NCBI GenBank assembly: GCA_019038745.1
Contig: JAHOYV010000019.1
Span: 23,648 to 87,647 of the forward strand
Direction of reading: 5' to 3'
DNA length: 64,000 bases
Source of the DNA: Gemmatimonadales bacterium
Lineage (GTDB): Bacteria; Krumholzibacteriota; Krumholzibacteriia; LZORAL124-64-63
Position 1 is the stretch's first letter. Every line of letters starts with the position of its first letter. The position numbers were made by a program, and so were the translations under genes. Below, piece by piece: positions 25,890-35,176 of the stretch. The notes under the pieces were generated by a model that saw only the letters and a list, made by a program, of their open reading frames with translations, was not told the origin of the DNA and ran no database searches.

Positions 25890-26705
25890 TTAGGCTTCTG
25901 ACTTCTGAACATGCACCACGGTCTGCGGGAAGGGAATATCGATACCGGCGGCGTCGAAGGCTTCCTTGCAGTTCTTGTGGAAGTCGAAGAAGACTCCCCA
26001 GTAGTCGCCGCTGTTGACCCAGGGGCGAACCAGGATGTTCACGCTGGAGTCGGCCAATTCACCCACCGCGATGGTGATTCCGGGCTCGGCCAGAACACGT
26101 TCGTCCTTCTTCAGCAAATCCTCGATGATCTGCATGGACTGGTTGATATCCGAGCCGTAGCCGATGCCCATGACCATGTCCACCCGGCGGGTGTCGTAAC
26201 CGTTGAAATTCTTGATGATGTCACCGTAAAGCTTGCCGTTGGGCACTATGATCTTGACGTTGTCGGGTGTGTTGATGGTGGTCGAAAATATGGCGATGTC
26301 GCTCACGGACCCCTTGACCCCCGCAGCCTCGATCACGTCTCCGGTCTTGAAGGGTCTGAAAAGCAGGATCATCACGCCGGAAGCGAAGTTGGCCAATGTT
26401 CCTTGCAGGGCCATGCCCACGGCAAACCCGGCCGCGCCCAGGATGGCGATGAAGCTGGCGGTCTGGATCCCGAACTTGGCCAGGGCTGCGATGGCCACGA
26501 AAGCCATGACTGCAAAATAGGCCAAGCTGCTGACGAACCCTATCAGACTTGGATCCACCTGCCGTGCCCCCATAACCCGGCGGATCCCGCTGCGAATCGA
26601 CCCGGCAATGAGGCGGCCAATGACCAGAATGACAAGAGCGGCTATTACCTTGAGTCCGTACATGGTCAGGAAATCAACCACTTGTTGAACATCAATATTT
26701 TGCAT
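25890..26705 (-). CDS. Small-conductance mechanosensitive channel, MscS family
   Basis: 271 residues, the MscS length. Three transmembrane helices; the pore-lining third helix is AILGAAGFAVGMALQGTLAN with the Gly/Ala packing seen in MscS, followed by FASGVMILLFRPFKTGDVIE and the cytoplasmic vestibule with VPNGKL. It opens under membrane tension to release solutes during osmotic downshock. GGGGGA precedes the ATG. It sits with ompA and other envelope genes. Confidence 0.95.
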   Translation of the reverse strand: MQNIDVQQVVDFLTMYGLKVIAALVILVIGRLIAGSIRSGIRRVMGARQVDPSLIGFVSSLAYFAVMAFVAIAALAKFGIQTASFIAILGAAGFAVGMALQGTLANFASGVMILLFRPFKTGDVIEAAGVKGSVSDIAIFSTTINTPDNVKIIVPNGKLYGDIIKNFNGYDTRRVDMVMGIGYGSDINQSMQIIEDLLKKDERVLAEPGITIAVGELADSSVNILVRPWVNSGDYWGVFFDFHKNCKEAFDAAGIDIPFPQTVVHVQKSEA

Positions 26706-26808
26706 ACCGTTTATCCCCCATTTTTGGTTTGCAGCCAGTTATCGGACGCAAATTAACGGGGGTAAAGTAGTGAAACTCCAATTTGCCGCCAGCCATTTTC
26801 CTGTTGTC

Positions 26809-27978
26809 TCAATCCTGGGCATCAATGATAACGTCGATGCGCCGGTTCAACTTCCGTCCTGCCGGCGAGTCGTTCAAGGCCAGGGGACGGTCCGGGCCGA
26901 ATCCTTCGGTGGCCACCAGTCCTTCGCCCAGATCCAGGTTTCGCTCCAGCGCCCTGGCCACTGCTTCGGCCCTGCGGCGGGATAACCGCAAATTAGCCTG
27001 CCGATTGCCTGTGTTGTCGGTGTGGCCCTCCACTCGCAGTGCGGCCCCCGGAAAAACCTTGATCACATCGGCCACCCTGGCCAAGAGGGCCGACTGGTCG
27101 GCCTGGAGTTCTGAACTGCCCACGGCGAAGGCAATCCCGAACACGCGCAGGATTGCACCTCCGGCGGGGGTCAACAGGATCTCGGCCTCCTCGGGTTTGA
27201 AGGTCGAACGCAGGGCTGCGATCGCCTCCTCCCGCTGCTGTTTAGCCGTCAGGACGGACTCTGCCGCCGAACGATCAGCTTCGGCGACCCCCACGCGCAA
27301 CTGCGTTTCCCATAACTCTTTCCGCAAGGCGCTGACTTCCACCTGCAACGCGGTAATCATGGAATCCTGGGCCGCGGTGTATCCTCCGGAAATTTCCGAC
27401 AAACCCCGATTGACAACCATCAGGGAATCGAGTTGAACCTGTCGTTGCAGGCTCTTCGCACCCAGTTTCGCCAGCAAATCCTCAGCGGCTGAAGTTCCGC
27501 TCAGGACCGGATCGATCTGTACTCCGTAAAGCACGGCAACCTGGGCCAACGCCTGGTCGAATCGCCCGAGCAATGCTTCCATCCCACTCTTCTGACTCCG
27601 CATCTGCTGGATGAACTCCGCGCTGTTCAACAAGCGGCGAACATCGGTCGCCATGGTGGCCCACACCTTATCGCCGGCTCCATATTTCTCAGCCTCATCC
27701 AGCCGGGAATCCAGATCCCAATAGGCCATGGGCAGTTGTCCCTTGGCCCCGAATTTCTTGGCCTGGTCCAACTGCCGGCGAATCTCCGCGGCCGGACCGG
27801 ATTCATCTTCAGCCGACCATCCCGGACAGGGAAAGACTACACTACCGAGCACAACGACCAGGAGACAGAGACTCGCGGGGAACACCAGCCACCCACTCGC
27901 TCTGGATATCGTCACCCGGGATTCCCGGGCAGGAGCAGGAAGACGTCTGCCCTTATTTTTATACAGGATGCTTGTCAA
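26809..27978 (-). CDS. OmpA-family peptidoglycan-binding protein
   Basis: 389 residues. The C-terminal OmpA domain (about 275-387) contains FAVGSSEL, VEGHTDNTGNRQANLRLSRR and GFGPDRPLALNDSPAGR, with the Asp and Arg that bind diaminopimelate. The middle region (70-260) is predicted alpha-helical/coiled coil. The start is TTG at 27978, within TTGA that overlaps the stop of the glycosyltransferase, with GGAGGA 6-8 bases upstream; no ATG fits. An N-terminal hydrophobic stretch (29-52) is a late signal peptide or anchor. It probably links the envelope to peptidoglycan. Confidence 0.9.
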   Translation of the reverse strand: MTSILYKNKGRRLPAPARESRVTISRASGWLVFPASLCLLVVVLGSVVFPCPGWSAEDESGPAAEIRRQLDQAKKFGAKGQLPMAYWDLDSRLDEAEKYGAGDKVWATMATDVRRLLNSAEFIQQMRSQKSGMEALLGRFDQALAQVAVLYGVQIDPVLSGTSAAEDLLAKLGAKSLQRQVQLDSLMVVNRGLSEISGGYTAAQDSMITALQVEVSALRKELWETQLRVGVAEADRSAAESVLTAKQQREEAIAALRSTFKPEEAEILLTPAGGAILRVFGIAFAVGSSELQADQSALLARVADVIKVFPGAALRVEGHTDNTGNRQANLRLSRRRAEAVARALERNLDLGEGLVATEGFGPDRPLALNDSPAGRKLNRRIDVIIDAQD

Positions 27979-28754
27979 GAATCTTCCTCCCGATTCAACT
28001 GCCTCAATTTTGTGTATTTACCTAGTGTATAGAATCCCGAAACAAGACACAGCACCGTGCCCGGCCACCTGTCCAAAAAACCGCCTTGCCACAGCCACAT
28101 CCGCCAAAATGTGAAGTTGGATCGAACCACTGCTCCAGCCAGGGAAACTCGTCGGCCCCGGCCGGCGGCCTCCTTGGCCCAGAGGGTGGAATACAAGTTC
28201 ATCTTCTGAACGTAGGCTTCAAAAGTGGCGTAGGTGTAGTGGAAAACCAGCCCCGGTAATCGTTTGATCCGGCCCTCGGTCTCCACCGCCTCGTGCACCA
28301 CCTTGTCGTTGAATTGTGCACGTTGGGTGTCGAACAAGCGTACAATGTATTCTGGATGCCACCCGCAGTGATGGATCCACACTCCCAGGAAGCTGCTGAG
28401 GCGGTTGACCGCAAAAGCCGCCATCGATGTATCTTCCGGCAGAGCGGTAATGGCCGCCTGAAGTTCGGCCGACACTTCCTCGTCCGAATCCAGACTCAGT
28501 ACCCAACGATTGCGGCACAGCGAAACGGCCTTTTGCTTCGTGGGCCCGAAACCCAGCCACTCGGTCTGGTGCACGGTGGCACCAGCGTGGCTGCACACTT
28601 CATCGGTGCCGTCGGTACTGTCCTGGTCCAGCACCACGATCTCGTCGGCGAAGGCAACCGAACGCAGACAGCGCTCCAGATCGGCTGCAGCGTTTCTCGT
28701 GATGACGGCAACGGAAATCTTCAAGTCCCCTGACCCTTTCCCTGGCAATTGCAT
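27975..28754 (-). CDS. Glycosyltransferase family 2, LPS-core WaaE/KdtX-like
   Basis: 259 residues, the usual size of WaaE-type beta-1,4-glucosyltransferases. ISVAVITRNAAADLERCLRSV starts the GT-A fold, VVLDQDSTDGTDEV binds UDP-sugar, and LSLDSDEEVS carries the metal-binding DxD-like Asp. The later segment HHCGWHPEYIVRLFDT is characteristic of this subgroup. It probably adds a sugar to the inner core of LPS at the cytoplasmic membrane face. The ATG at 28754 is chosen with AGGA upstream; the frame is open to 29036 through the upstream gene. Its stop overlaps the TTG start of ompA. Confidence 0.9.
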   Translation of the reverse strand: MQLPGKGSGDLKISVAVITRNAAADLERCLRSVAFADEIVVLDQDSTDGTDEVCSHAGATVHQTEWLGFGPTKQKAVSLCRNRWVLSLDSDEEVSAELQAAITALPEDTSMAAFAVNRLSSFLGVWIHHCGWHPEYIVRLFDTQRAQFNDKVVHEAVETEGRIKRLPGLVFHYTYATFEAYVQKMNLYSTLWAKEAAGRGRRVSLAGAVVRSNFTFWRMWLWQGGFLDRWPGTVLCLVSGFYTLGKYTKLRQLNREEDS

Positions 28755-28776
28755 TCCGTCCTGTGATCCTACCCGT

Positions 28777-29274
28777 TCAGCCCCCGCAGCAGCGCTTGAA
28801 CTTCTTCCCGCTCCAGCAGGGACAAGGATCGTTGCGCCCCACTTTGGGCTCGTCCCGGACAATGGGCTTCTGTACCGCTCGCTTGCCCGCACTGAAATAC
28901 CAGTTGCCGTCGATCTTGTCGAAGCTGGCCTCTTCCTCGTAATTCTTGCGCTTGCCCTCGTAGGTGTAGGAGGCCACGAATTCAACCTTGCCGGTCTCAT
29001 CCTCAGGGCCGCCCCCCTCGGTTTCCTTGATTTCAAGACCGTGCCACTCGGAGTTCTCGGCCCAATCCCGCACCCCTTCCCTGTCGTTCTCGTCCCGCTG
29101 GTCCGGGTGCAACGAATCGAACAGGAAATCCATCTCCACCTGCGTATAGGCGCTGTAGCGGGCCCGCATTAATTCCTCGGCGGTGGTTGCCGGCCGGTCC
29201 CCACTAATTATGGGATGACAACATTCGTCGAACGCCAGTTGGGATCCACAGGGACAATCCATTTCTTCCTCCAT
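28777..29274 (-). CDS. YchJ-family SEC-C zinc protein
   Basis: 165 residues with a SEC-C zinc motif at each end: [13 protein letters not shown] (8-20) and [13 protein letters not shown] (about 151-163). Between them is the UPF0225/YchJ NTF2-like domain ([20 protein letters not shown]). Zinc-binding cytoplasmic protein of unclear role, often linked to SecA or redox. It lies between the OPT terminator and the glycosyltransferase. Confidence 0.92.
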   Translation of the reverse strand: MEEEMDCPCGSQLAFDECCHPIISGDRPATTAEELMRARYSAYTQVEMDFLFDSLHPDQRDENDREGVRDWAENSEWHGLEIKETEGGGPEDETGKVEFVASYTYEGKRKNYEEEASFDKIDGNWYFSAGKRAVQKPIVRDEPKVGRNDPCPCWSGKKFKRCCGG

Positions 29275-29293
29275 TTATCGATCGCTTGGCAAA

Positions 29294-29319
29294 GGGGCCG
29301 CCGGCTGTTCGGCGGCCCC
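29294..29319 (-). terminator. Hairpin terminator after the OPT transporter gene
   Basis: A perfect 10-bp GC-rich stem (29294-29303 GGGGCCGCCG with 29310-29319 CGGCGGCCCC) with a 6-base loop, 36 bases past the stop of the OPT gene on the minus strand. The following T run on the minus strand is short (TTTGCC), so termination may be partial. Confidence 0.7.
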
Positions 29320-29354
29320 GATCAGGTACATCACAAAAATCAGGCTTCGTCGGA

Positions 29355-31370
29355 CTAGTCAGACGCGGCGTTCCGCGAACTCTTGTACAAGTAAAATCCC
29401 AGCAGGCAGAACATGCCCAGAGTCGCCACGGCCGACCAGGGGTTCTCCGTGGCCCAGTGGGAAAGGCCCAGGGCCTTATCCACGCTCCAATCATCATCGC
29501 CGGTCCGGTAAATCCCCGAAAAGCGAATTCCCGCCGCAATCACTCCCATGATGGCTCCGCCGGCCACAAAGCCGCTGGCAATCAGGGTTCCCTTGTCCTT
29601 GCGTTTGGTCTGGGTCTTTTGGCTGCCTCCCTGAGCCACCCAATGGGCGATCAGACCACCGGCCAGAACCGGAGTGTTCACCGAAAGGGGCAGGTACATG
29701 CCCAGGGCAAAAGCCAGAGCAGGCAAGCCGGTCCATTCCAGAATGAGGGCCATGAAAACACCTGCCATGTAAAGCAGCCAGGGTGCCGGTTGGCCGGTCA
29801 TCAAAGGCTCGATCACCGCCGCCATGGCGTTGGCCTGGGGTGCGGGAAGGGCTTCGCTCTGAAAACCGTAGGTGGCGTTGAGCAGCATGATCACGCCCGT
29901 CACCGAGACCGCCGAAACGATGGTTCCCAGGAACTTCCAACGCTGCTGCGTGCGGGGAGTGGTGCCCAGCCAGTAGCCGATCTTCAAATCGCTGACGAAA
30001 CCGCCGGCCATCGAAAGCGCCGTACAGACCACGCCGCCGATCAAAAGCGCAGCCACGATGCCGTCGTAGCCATCCAGGCCCACGGCGCGCAGAATCACCG
30101 AGCTGATGATCAAGGTCATCAGGGTCATCCCCGAAACGGGGTTGCTGCCCACGATGGCGATCGCCCGGGCAGCCACGGTAGTGAACAGGAAGCTGATTCC
30201 ACCCACTATGAGCAGCCCGACAAAGGCCTGCAACATGCTGACGCCCGGGACCAGGAACCAGAAAAACAGAAACACCAGGCCCAGGGTCAGAAAGGTCAGG
30301 GTGGGTATAACCCGCAGGGAGAGATCGAGTTGTGTGCGCTCCACGTTCTCTTCGGTTTCACCCTGCTTGCCAGCCTGCATGGCCAACTTCACGGCACCCA
30401 CTATGATATCGCGGCTTTTCCAGATTCCGATCATGCCCGCCATGGCGATGGCCCCGATACCGATCGGACGCACAAACTGGGTAAAGATATCGCCGGTACT
30501 CAGCGCCTCCAAAGCCGGCAACTGGTAAAGAGTTCCTTCCACGTGCACACCCTTGCCCAGAATTCCGATCGCCGGAACCATCACGAACCAGCTCAGGAAC
30601 GATCCACAGGCTATGATCAGTGCGTAACGCAGCCCGATGATGTAGCCTAGGCCGATTACCGCAGCCTCGCTGAGCATGTGGAACTCCAGGCGCATATTCC
30701 TGCTGATCTTCTCACCCAGGGGAAAGGCGGTTGTGGAAAAGGTCTCGCGCCACAGACCGATAGTCTGGTGGCTGAGAAGCTGGTAAAGAGCCGCAATACC
30801 ACCGCTCTTCAGCAGGATGCCGGCCTGGCCACCGCCCGCCTCGCCGGCCATCAGCACTTCGGTAGAGGCTGTGGCTTCAGGAAAAGGAAACTCGCCGTGC
30901 ATGTCCTTGACGAAATAGCGACGAAACGGAATCAGCAACAGGATACCCAGGAAGCCGCCAAGCAACGAAGCGAGACACATTTGGGTAAAATTCGTTCGAT
31001 CGGCAAGATCCAATATATAGATACCAGGCAGAGTGAAAATCGCACCGGCCACGACCAGGCCACTGGCCGAACCGATGGACTGTATCATCACGTTCTGCTG
31101 CAGGGCGTCCTTCTTGTTCAAGGCTCCGGAAAGGCCGATGGCAAGAATAGTGATGGGGATGGCAGCATCGAAGACTTGGCCGATTTTCAAACCCAGATAG
31201 GCGCTGGCCGCTGAAAAAATGACGGCGAAGACCAATCCCATGCCGAGTGAATATCCCGTCAACTCGGGCACTATTTGATGCGCCGGAACAACCGGCATGT
31301 ATTCCTCGCCCGGACTGAGTTTGCTGTATGCATTCTCGGGCAGGACCTTGGCGTTTCCGCTGACTTCCAT
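29355..31370 (-). CDS. OPT-family oligopeptide transporter
   Basis: 671 residues and about 15 membrane helices. The N-terminus ELTGYSLGMGLVFAVIFSAASAYLGLKIGQ is typical of prokaryotic OPT proteins, as are FPFPEATASTEVLMAGEAGG and the later NPVSGMTLM. Bacterial OPT members import short peptides or metal-peptide complexes, driven by protons; the substrate is unknown. GGAGG sits 5 bases before the ATG. The gene heads the minus-strand envelope run but is separated from the rest by a hairpin. Nearby peptidases (peptidase T at 35.2 kb, the S9-type hydrolase) would fit a peptide-using lifestyle. Confidence 0.93.
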   Translation of the reverse strand: MEVSGNAKVLPENAYSKLSPGEEYMPVVPAHQIVPELTGYSLGMGLVFAVIFSAASAYLGLKIGQVFDAAIPITILAIGLSGALNKKDALQQNVMIQSIGSASGLVVAGAIFTLPGIYILDLADRTNFTQMCLASLLGGFLGILLLIPFRRYFVKDMHGEFPFPEATASTEVLMAGEAGGGQAGILLKSGGIAALYQLLSHQTIGLWRETFSTTAFPLGEKISRNMRLEFHMLSEAAVIGLGYIIGLRYALIIACGSFLSWFVMVPAIGILGKGVHVEGTLYQLPALEALSTGDIFTQFVRPIGIGAIAMAGMIGIWKSRDIIVGAVKLAMQAGKQGETEENVERTQLDLSLRVIPTLTFLTLGLVFLFFWFLVPGVSMLQAFVGLLIVGGISFLFTTVAARAIAIVGSNPVSGMTLMTLIISSVILRAVGLDGYDGIVAALLIGGVVCTALSMAGGFVSDLKIGYWLGTTPRTQQRWKFLGTIVSAVSVTGVIMLLNATYGFQSEALPAPQANAMAAVIEPLMTGQPAPWLLYMAGVFMALILEWTGLPALAFALGMYLPLSVNTPVLAGGLIAHWVAQGGSQKTQTKRKDKGTLIASGFVAGGAIMGVIAAGIRFSGIYRTGDDDWSVDKALGLSHWATENPWSAVATLGMFCLLGFYLYKSSRNAASD

Positions 31371-31488
31371 GGAGACCTCCGGACATAGGGGAATGAAAAA
31401 CCGCCTCAGGAGCCGATGAGGACGGGTTTGATCCTAAAAAACCCTAACATCTACCCCTTCATCTGCCAAGGAGAGGTTCAGTTGCGCC

Positions 31489-31518
31489 TTGTGTTTGATG
31501 CTGTCAACACGGTAATAT
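31489..31518 (+). promoter_or_regulatory. Candidate promoter of the sulfatase operon
   Basis: TTGTGT (31489-31494), 18-base spacer, TAATAT (31513-31518), 46 bases before the first start codon. The -10 matches well and the -35 only partly. Called by eye. Confidence 0.3.
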
Positions 31519-31563
31519 GCTCACCATTGAAGTCCAAAAACCCTGGAGCCGGTACCGTCCGTA

Positions 31564-32517
31564 ATGAGTAGCCCAATCTCCCTTAACAATCCGTCCCTCC
31601 GGGGCCGATGCCCTCGCCGGGACCCCGTTCCTGACCTGGGAATCCTGCCATTGGAAATCTTGGTTTGGGGAATTTTGGCTTGGGGAATCCTGATAACACC
31701 AAACTTTGCAGAGGCTCAACCGCCCAAAACCGGAAATTGGGAAACTCCCTTTTCCCCTCAATTTACTTCCATTGCCCCAGGGTCATTCACTATGGGCAGC
31801 CCTGCCGGTGAACGGTCCAGCAAAGTGGACGAAATACAACACAGGGTCTCACTAACCCATGCCTTCGAGCTGGCAATCACCGAGGTTACACAGGGTTTGT
31901 GGCAGACCGTCACTGGCGAGAATCCAAGCTATTTTGCCAACTGTGACAGTTGTCCAGTTGACCGTGTCAGTTGGTTGGATGCCGTTGGCTTTTGCAACGC
32001 CTTCTCTGAACGCGAAGGTCTGGATCCGGCTTACCTCATCAACGGGGAAAATGTCCACTGGATCCGGAGCAACAACGGATTCCGCCTACCCACCGAAGCC
32101 GAGTGGGAATACGCCTGCCGCGCCGGCAGTTTGACCGCCTATTCGACCGGGCCCTGCCTGTCCGCAGACCAGGGCAATTACAACGGCTATCATCCTCTGG
32201 GCCACTGCCCATCGGGAATGAACAGGGGCGAACCCATCGAGGTCGGTCGATTTCCCGCCAACGACTGGGGTCTGCGTGATATGCACGGCAACATCGCGGA
32301 GTGGTGCTGGGATCAATATGGTGATTACATGAACGAAAGGGTCAACGATCCGTCCGGCCCGCTGCATTCGGACCTCTCCCAGCGACGGGTTTTTCGCGGC
32401 GGCTGTTTCATTAATTTTGCCCCGAAGTGTCGATCCGCTGCTCGCCAAGCCCTGGATCCACACAAGCGGGTGGACATGCTGGGCCTCCGTCTGGCCAGAT
32501 CCAAAGGGAAAAAATGA
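31564..32517 (+). CDS. Exported SUMF1/FGE-fold protein beside a sulfatase; catalytic Cys pair incomplete
   Basis: 317 residues. After a long N-terminus with a hydrophobic signal-like stretch (29-50, ending FAEAQ) comes a SUMF1-type domain (about 66-312): ITEVTQGLWQTVTGENPSYF, RLPTEAEWEYACRAG, WGLRDMHGNIAEWCWD and RVFRGGCFINFAPKCRSAAR. In true formylglycine-generating enzymes the copper-binding cysteines follow RGGS as C-x4-C; here the second (Cys289) is kept, the first position is Asn284, and an extra Cys281 replaces the Ser after RGG. So oxidase activity is doubtful, though Cys281 might substitute. The stop overlaps the sulfatase start (ATGA). The ATG at 31564 has no clear ribosome site, so the true start is uncertain. 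Confidence 0.82.
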   Translation: MSSPISLNNPSLRGRCPRRDPVPDLGILPLEILVWGILAWGILITPNFAEAQPPKTGNWETPFSPQFTSIAPGSFTMGSPAGERSSKVDEIQHRVSLTHAFELAITEVTQGLWQTVTGENPSYFANCDSCPVDRVSWLDAVGFCNAFSEREGLDPAYLINGENVHWIRSNNGFRLPTEAEWEYACRAGSLTAYSTGPCLSADQGNYNGYHPLGHCPSGMNRGEPIEVGRFPANDWGLRDMHGNIAEWCWDQYGDYMNERVNDPSGPLHSDLSQRRVFRGGCFINFAPKCRSAARQALDPHKRVDMLGLRLARSKGKK

Positions 32518-33908
32518 ACCGATGGCCCGGAAAACACGGCCCCTCACGTAGGAATCTTCTCAAAGCGATGGGAGCCGGCGCACTCTCCTTGTCTCTTGTT
32601 CCCTGGGCTGGTTGCACCGGACGAAGTAGGGCCAAGCGCCCCAATTTCGTCTTCATCCTGACCGATGACCACCGTCACGACGCCCTGGGCTGCGCAGATC
32701 ACCCCTGGATTCGTACGCCCCACCTGGACACCCTGGCCGACGAAGGTGTGCGCTTCAGTAATTCCTTCGTGACAACCTCCCTGTGCAGTCCTTCCCGGGC
32801 CAGTTTCCTCAGTGGCCAGTACGCCCATTCCCATGGTGTGTGCAACAACGAGCAAGACGATTTGCCGGATACCGTACCGACATTCCCCCAGGCGCTCCAG
32901 GCCGCAGGCTATCGTACGGGGTTCATCGGCAAGTGGCACATGGCCCGGCACGCCAAACCTAGACCAGGATTCGACCATTGGGTCGCCTTCAGCAGGCAGG
33001 GTGGCTACCAGCGCAACACCTTGGACGTCAACGGCCGCTGGGAACTATCCGAGAAATACGTCACAGACGATTTGACGGACCGCGCCGAAAACTTTCTGGC
33101 CGATCAGGGGCCCGACCCTTTTCTACTCTACCTCAGTCACAAGGCGGTCCATGCTCCCTTCCAACCGGCACAGCGGCACACAAAGCTCTACGGTGACGCC
33201 CGCATGTTGCCCGCCATGACTCCCGGTGAACGCCTGGACCTGAAGCCGAACTGGGGCGGACGCAAACCACAGATGGAGCGCGCCGCCCACGTGCTGGATT
33301 ATGCCCGGACCTTGGCTTCGGTTGACGAAAGCGTGGGAAGGATTCGTGAGATCCTGGACCGTCAGGGACGATTGGATAATACGGTCATCATTTACGCTGG
33401 GGACAACGGCTACCTGCAGGGGGAACATGGAGGCCTGTGGGACAAAAGGGCCGCCTACGAGCAGTCCATCCGCATCCCGCTGTTGATCCGCTACCCCCGG
33501 GCATTTTCACCGGGGAAAGTGTGCCGGGAGTTGGCCCTGAATCTGGATGTGGCGCCGACGATACTGGGGCTGGCCGGCCTGACTCCTCCGTCTGAAATGT
33601 CCGGTCTTGATCTGTCGGAAATGGCCAGGGGAACCGCTGCCAGGGAATCCTTTCTCTACGAATACTTCGCCGAGATGGGCTCTGTACCCACCACCGTCGC
33701 CGTACGCACGCGGGAGTACAAATACATTACCTTCCCCGAGAACCCGGAGCATACGAGGGAACTCTATCACCTCAGATATGACCCCGCCGAAACCGACAAC
33801 CGCATTGGACAGAAGGAATATTCAGAAGTACTCGCCGAACTGGAATCCGAGCTGGAAGCCCTCAAAAAGAGTACCGGCTTTGTGATGCAAAGCAACCGGA
33901 CCCCGTGA
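32514..33908 (+). CDS. Tat-exported lipoprotein sulfatase (Cys-type)
   Basis: 464 residues. The N-terminus has a twin-arginine signal (SRRNLLKAMG, Arg12-Arg13) ending in a lipobox-like PWAGC (Cys34), so the protein is probably exported folded by Tat and lipidated. The sulfatase domain has LTDDHRHD metal ligands (Asp51, Asp52), the formylglycine site CSPSR (91-95) and AGDNGYLQGEHG near residue 300. Cys91 must be oxidised to formylglycine for activity. It would remove sulfate from a sulfated sugar or glycan at the cell surface. The start overlaps the SUMF1-fold gene and the stop overlaps the radical-SAM maturase gene, so all three are coupled. Confidence 0.94.
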   Translation: MNRWPGKHGPSRRNLLKAMGAGALSLSLVPWAGCTGRSRAKRPNFVFILTDDHRHDALGCADHPWIRTPHLDTLADEGVRFSNSFVTTSLCSPSRASFLSGQYAHSHGVCNNEQDDLPDTVPTFPQALQAAGYRTGFIGKWHMARHAKPRPGFDHWVAFSRQGGYQRNTLDVNGRWELSEKYVTDDLTDRAENFLADQGPDPFLLYLSHKAVHAPFQPAQRHTKLYGDARMLPAMTPGERLDLKPNWGGRKPQMERAAHVLDYARTLASVDESVGRIREILDRQGRLDNTVIIYAGDNGYLQGEHGGLWDKRAAYEQSIRIPLLIRYPRAFSPGKVCRELALNLDVAPTILGLAGLTPPSEMSGLDLSEMARGTAARESFLYEYFAEMGSVPTTVAVRTREYKYITFPENPEHTRELYHLRYDPAETDNRIGQKEYSEVLAELESELEALKKSTGFVMQSNRTP

Positions 33909-35041
33909 CCGGCCGGCCGCCACTCACCTTGCTGATCAAACCGGCCGGCGCAGATTGCAACCTGCGCTGCAACTACTGTTTTTACCTGAAAAAAGGAGCT
34001 CTGTACCCGGAACCGGGTCCCCATCGCATGACCGACGGAGTCCTGGAAAGTCTGACCCGAAACTACCTGGAATTGGACCTGCCGGTACACTCCTTCTGCT
34101 GGCAGGGCGGTGAGCCGGCGCTCATGGGATTGCCGTTCTTCCAGAAGGCTGTGGATCTTCAAAAACAGTACGGTCGCTCCGGCAGAACGATGGCCAACAG
34201 CCTGCAGACAAATTGCACCCTGCTGGATGAGCACTTGGCATCCCACTTCGCCCAGTACCGTTTCCTTGTCGGTTGCAGTATCGATGGACCAGCCGAACTT
34301 CACGATCAATTCCGGCGCACGCCTGGCGGTCGGGGCTCACACTCCCAGGTCCTGCGCGGAATTGAAATCCTGCATCGTCACAAAGTGGCGGTCAACGCCA
34401 TGACCTTGGTCTCGGCCGCCAACGTCCATCAACCAGCCGAGATCTTCGACTACCTCCTGGCCCACGAATTCGACTTCCTGCAATTCATACCCTGCGTGGA
34501 GTTCACAGACGAGGGCCGACCGCAACCCTACTCGATCACAGCCTCCCAGTGGGGCGATTTCCTCTGCGGAATTTTCGATCGCTGGTGGCCACAGGGCCCG
34601 GGGCGCATTTCTATCCGACTCTTCGACGCTCTCATGGCCCGGTTGGCCCTGGGTCAGGAGGGCATCTGTACCTTCGGACGCGATTGCCGGCAATACCTGG
34701 TCATAGAACACAACGGCGATGTCTATCCCTGCGATTTTTTCGTGGAGCCGAACCGGAAGCTGGGCAACGTCCTTACAGAATCGCTGGCCGACATCCAACA
34801 CGGACCCACCTTCCGGGAATTCGGAGCCCTCAAAACCCCCTCCGCCCGACCTTGCCTGGAATGCCGTTACCTGGATTTGTGTCAGGGTGATTGCCCTGCC
34901 CACCGTAGTCCTGCAGGATATCCTGCAGGAACAGGTAGCTGGCTATGCGAGGGCTGGGCACAGTTCTTCGACCACGCGTTGCCCCGACTGGAGGAGTTGG
35001 CTTGTCGGGAGATGGCCCGGCGCGGTATGCCACCCCCCTGA
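33905..35041 (+). CDS. Anaerobic sulfatase-maturating enzyme, radical SAM/SPASM
   Basis: 378 residues, the anSME length. It begins with GTG overlapping the sulfatase stop (GTGA). The radical-SAM cluster is CNLRCNYC (Cys18, Cys22, Cys25), followed by FCWQGGEPALMG, the SAM-binding motif. The SPASM region supplies further Cys for two extra 4Fe-4S clusters: CTFGRDCRQY, GDVYPCDFF and PCLECRYLDLCQGDCPAHR. anSME oxidises the active-site Cys or Ser of sulfatases to formylglycine without oxygen, acting in the cytoplasm before export, which fits the Tat signal on the partner. Confidence 0.94.
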   Translation: MTGRPPLTLLIKPAGADCNLRCNYCFYLKKGALYPEPGPHRMTDGVLESLTRNYLELDLPVHSFCWQGGEPALMGLPFFQKAVDLQKQYGRSGRTMANSLQTNCTLLDEHLASHFAQYRFLVGCSIDGPAELHDQFRRTPGGRGSHSQVLRGIEILHRHKVAVNAMTLVSAANVHQPAEIFDYLLAHEFDFLQFIPCVEFTDEGRPQPYSITASQWGDFLCGIFDRWWPQGPGRISIRLFDALMARLALGQEGICTFGRDCRQYLVIEHNGDVYPCDFFVEPNRKLGNVLTESLADIQHGPTFREFGALKTPSARPCLECRYLDLCQGDCPAHRSPAGYPAGTGSWLCEGWAQFFDHALPRLEELACREMARRGMPPP

Positions 35042-35176
35042 CCGGCCCCTCCGCGGACAGCCCCTCCACCGCAGCTTGCTACAAGCGAACAAAACCGCCA
35101 TATTCCGAGCGTTGACTGACACATCCGGCCCGGCCCCCCGACCGCGGCCATACTCTTGCTTTCCTGGAGGCTTCCC

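Noticed and set aside
29286..30650. 454-codon plus-strand frame opposite the OPT gene
   Set aside because: His/Gln/Gly-rich shadow frame of the membrane-protein gene on the other strand, with no independent support.
31640..31700. 15-bp near-tandem repeat (TGGGGAATTTTGGCT-like) in the SUMF1-fold gene
   Set aside because: It encodes the repeated WGIL residues of the signal segment; a small local duplication without wider meaning.
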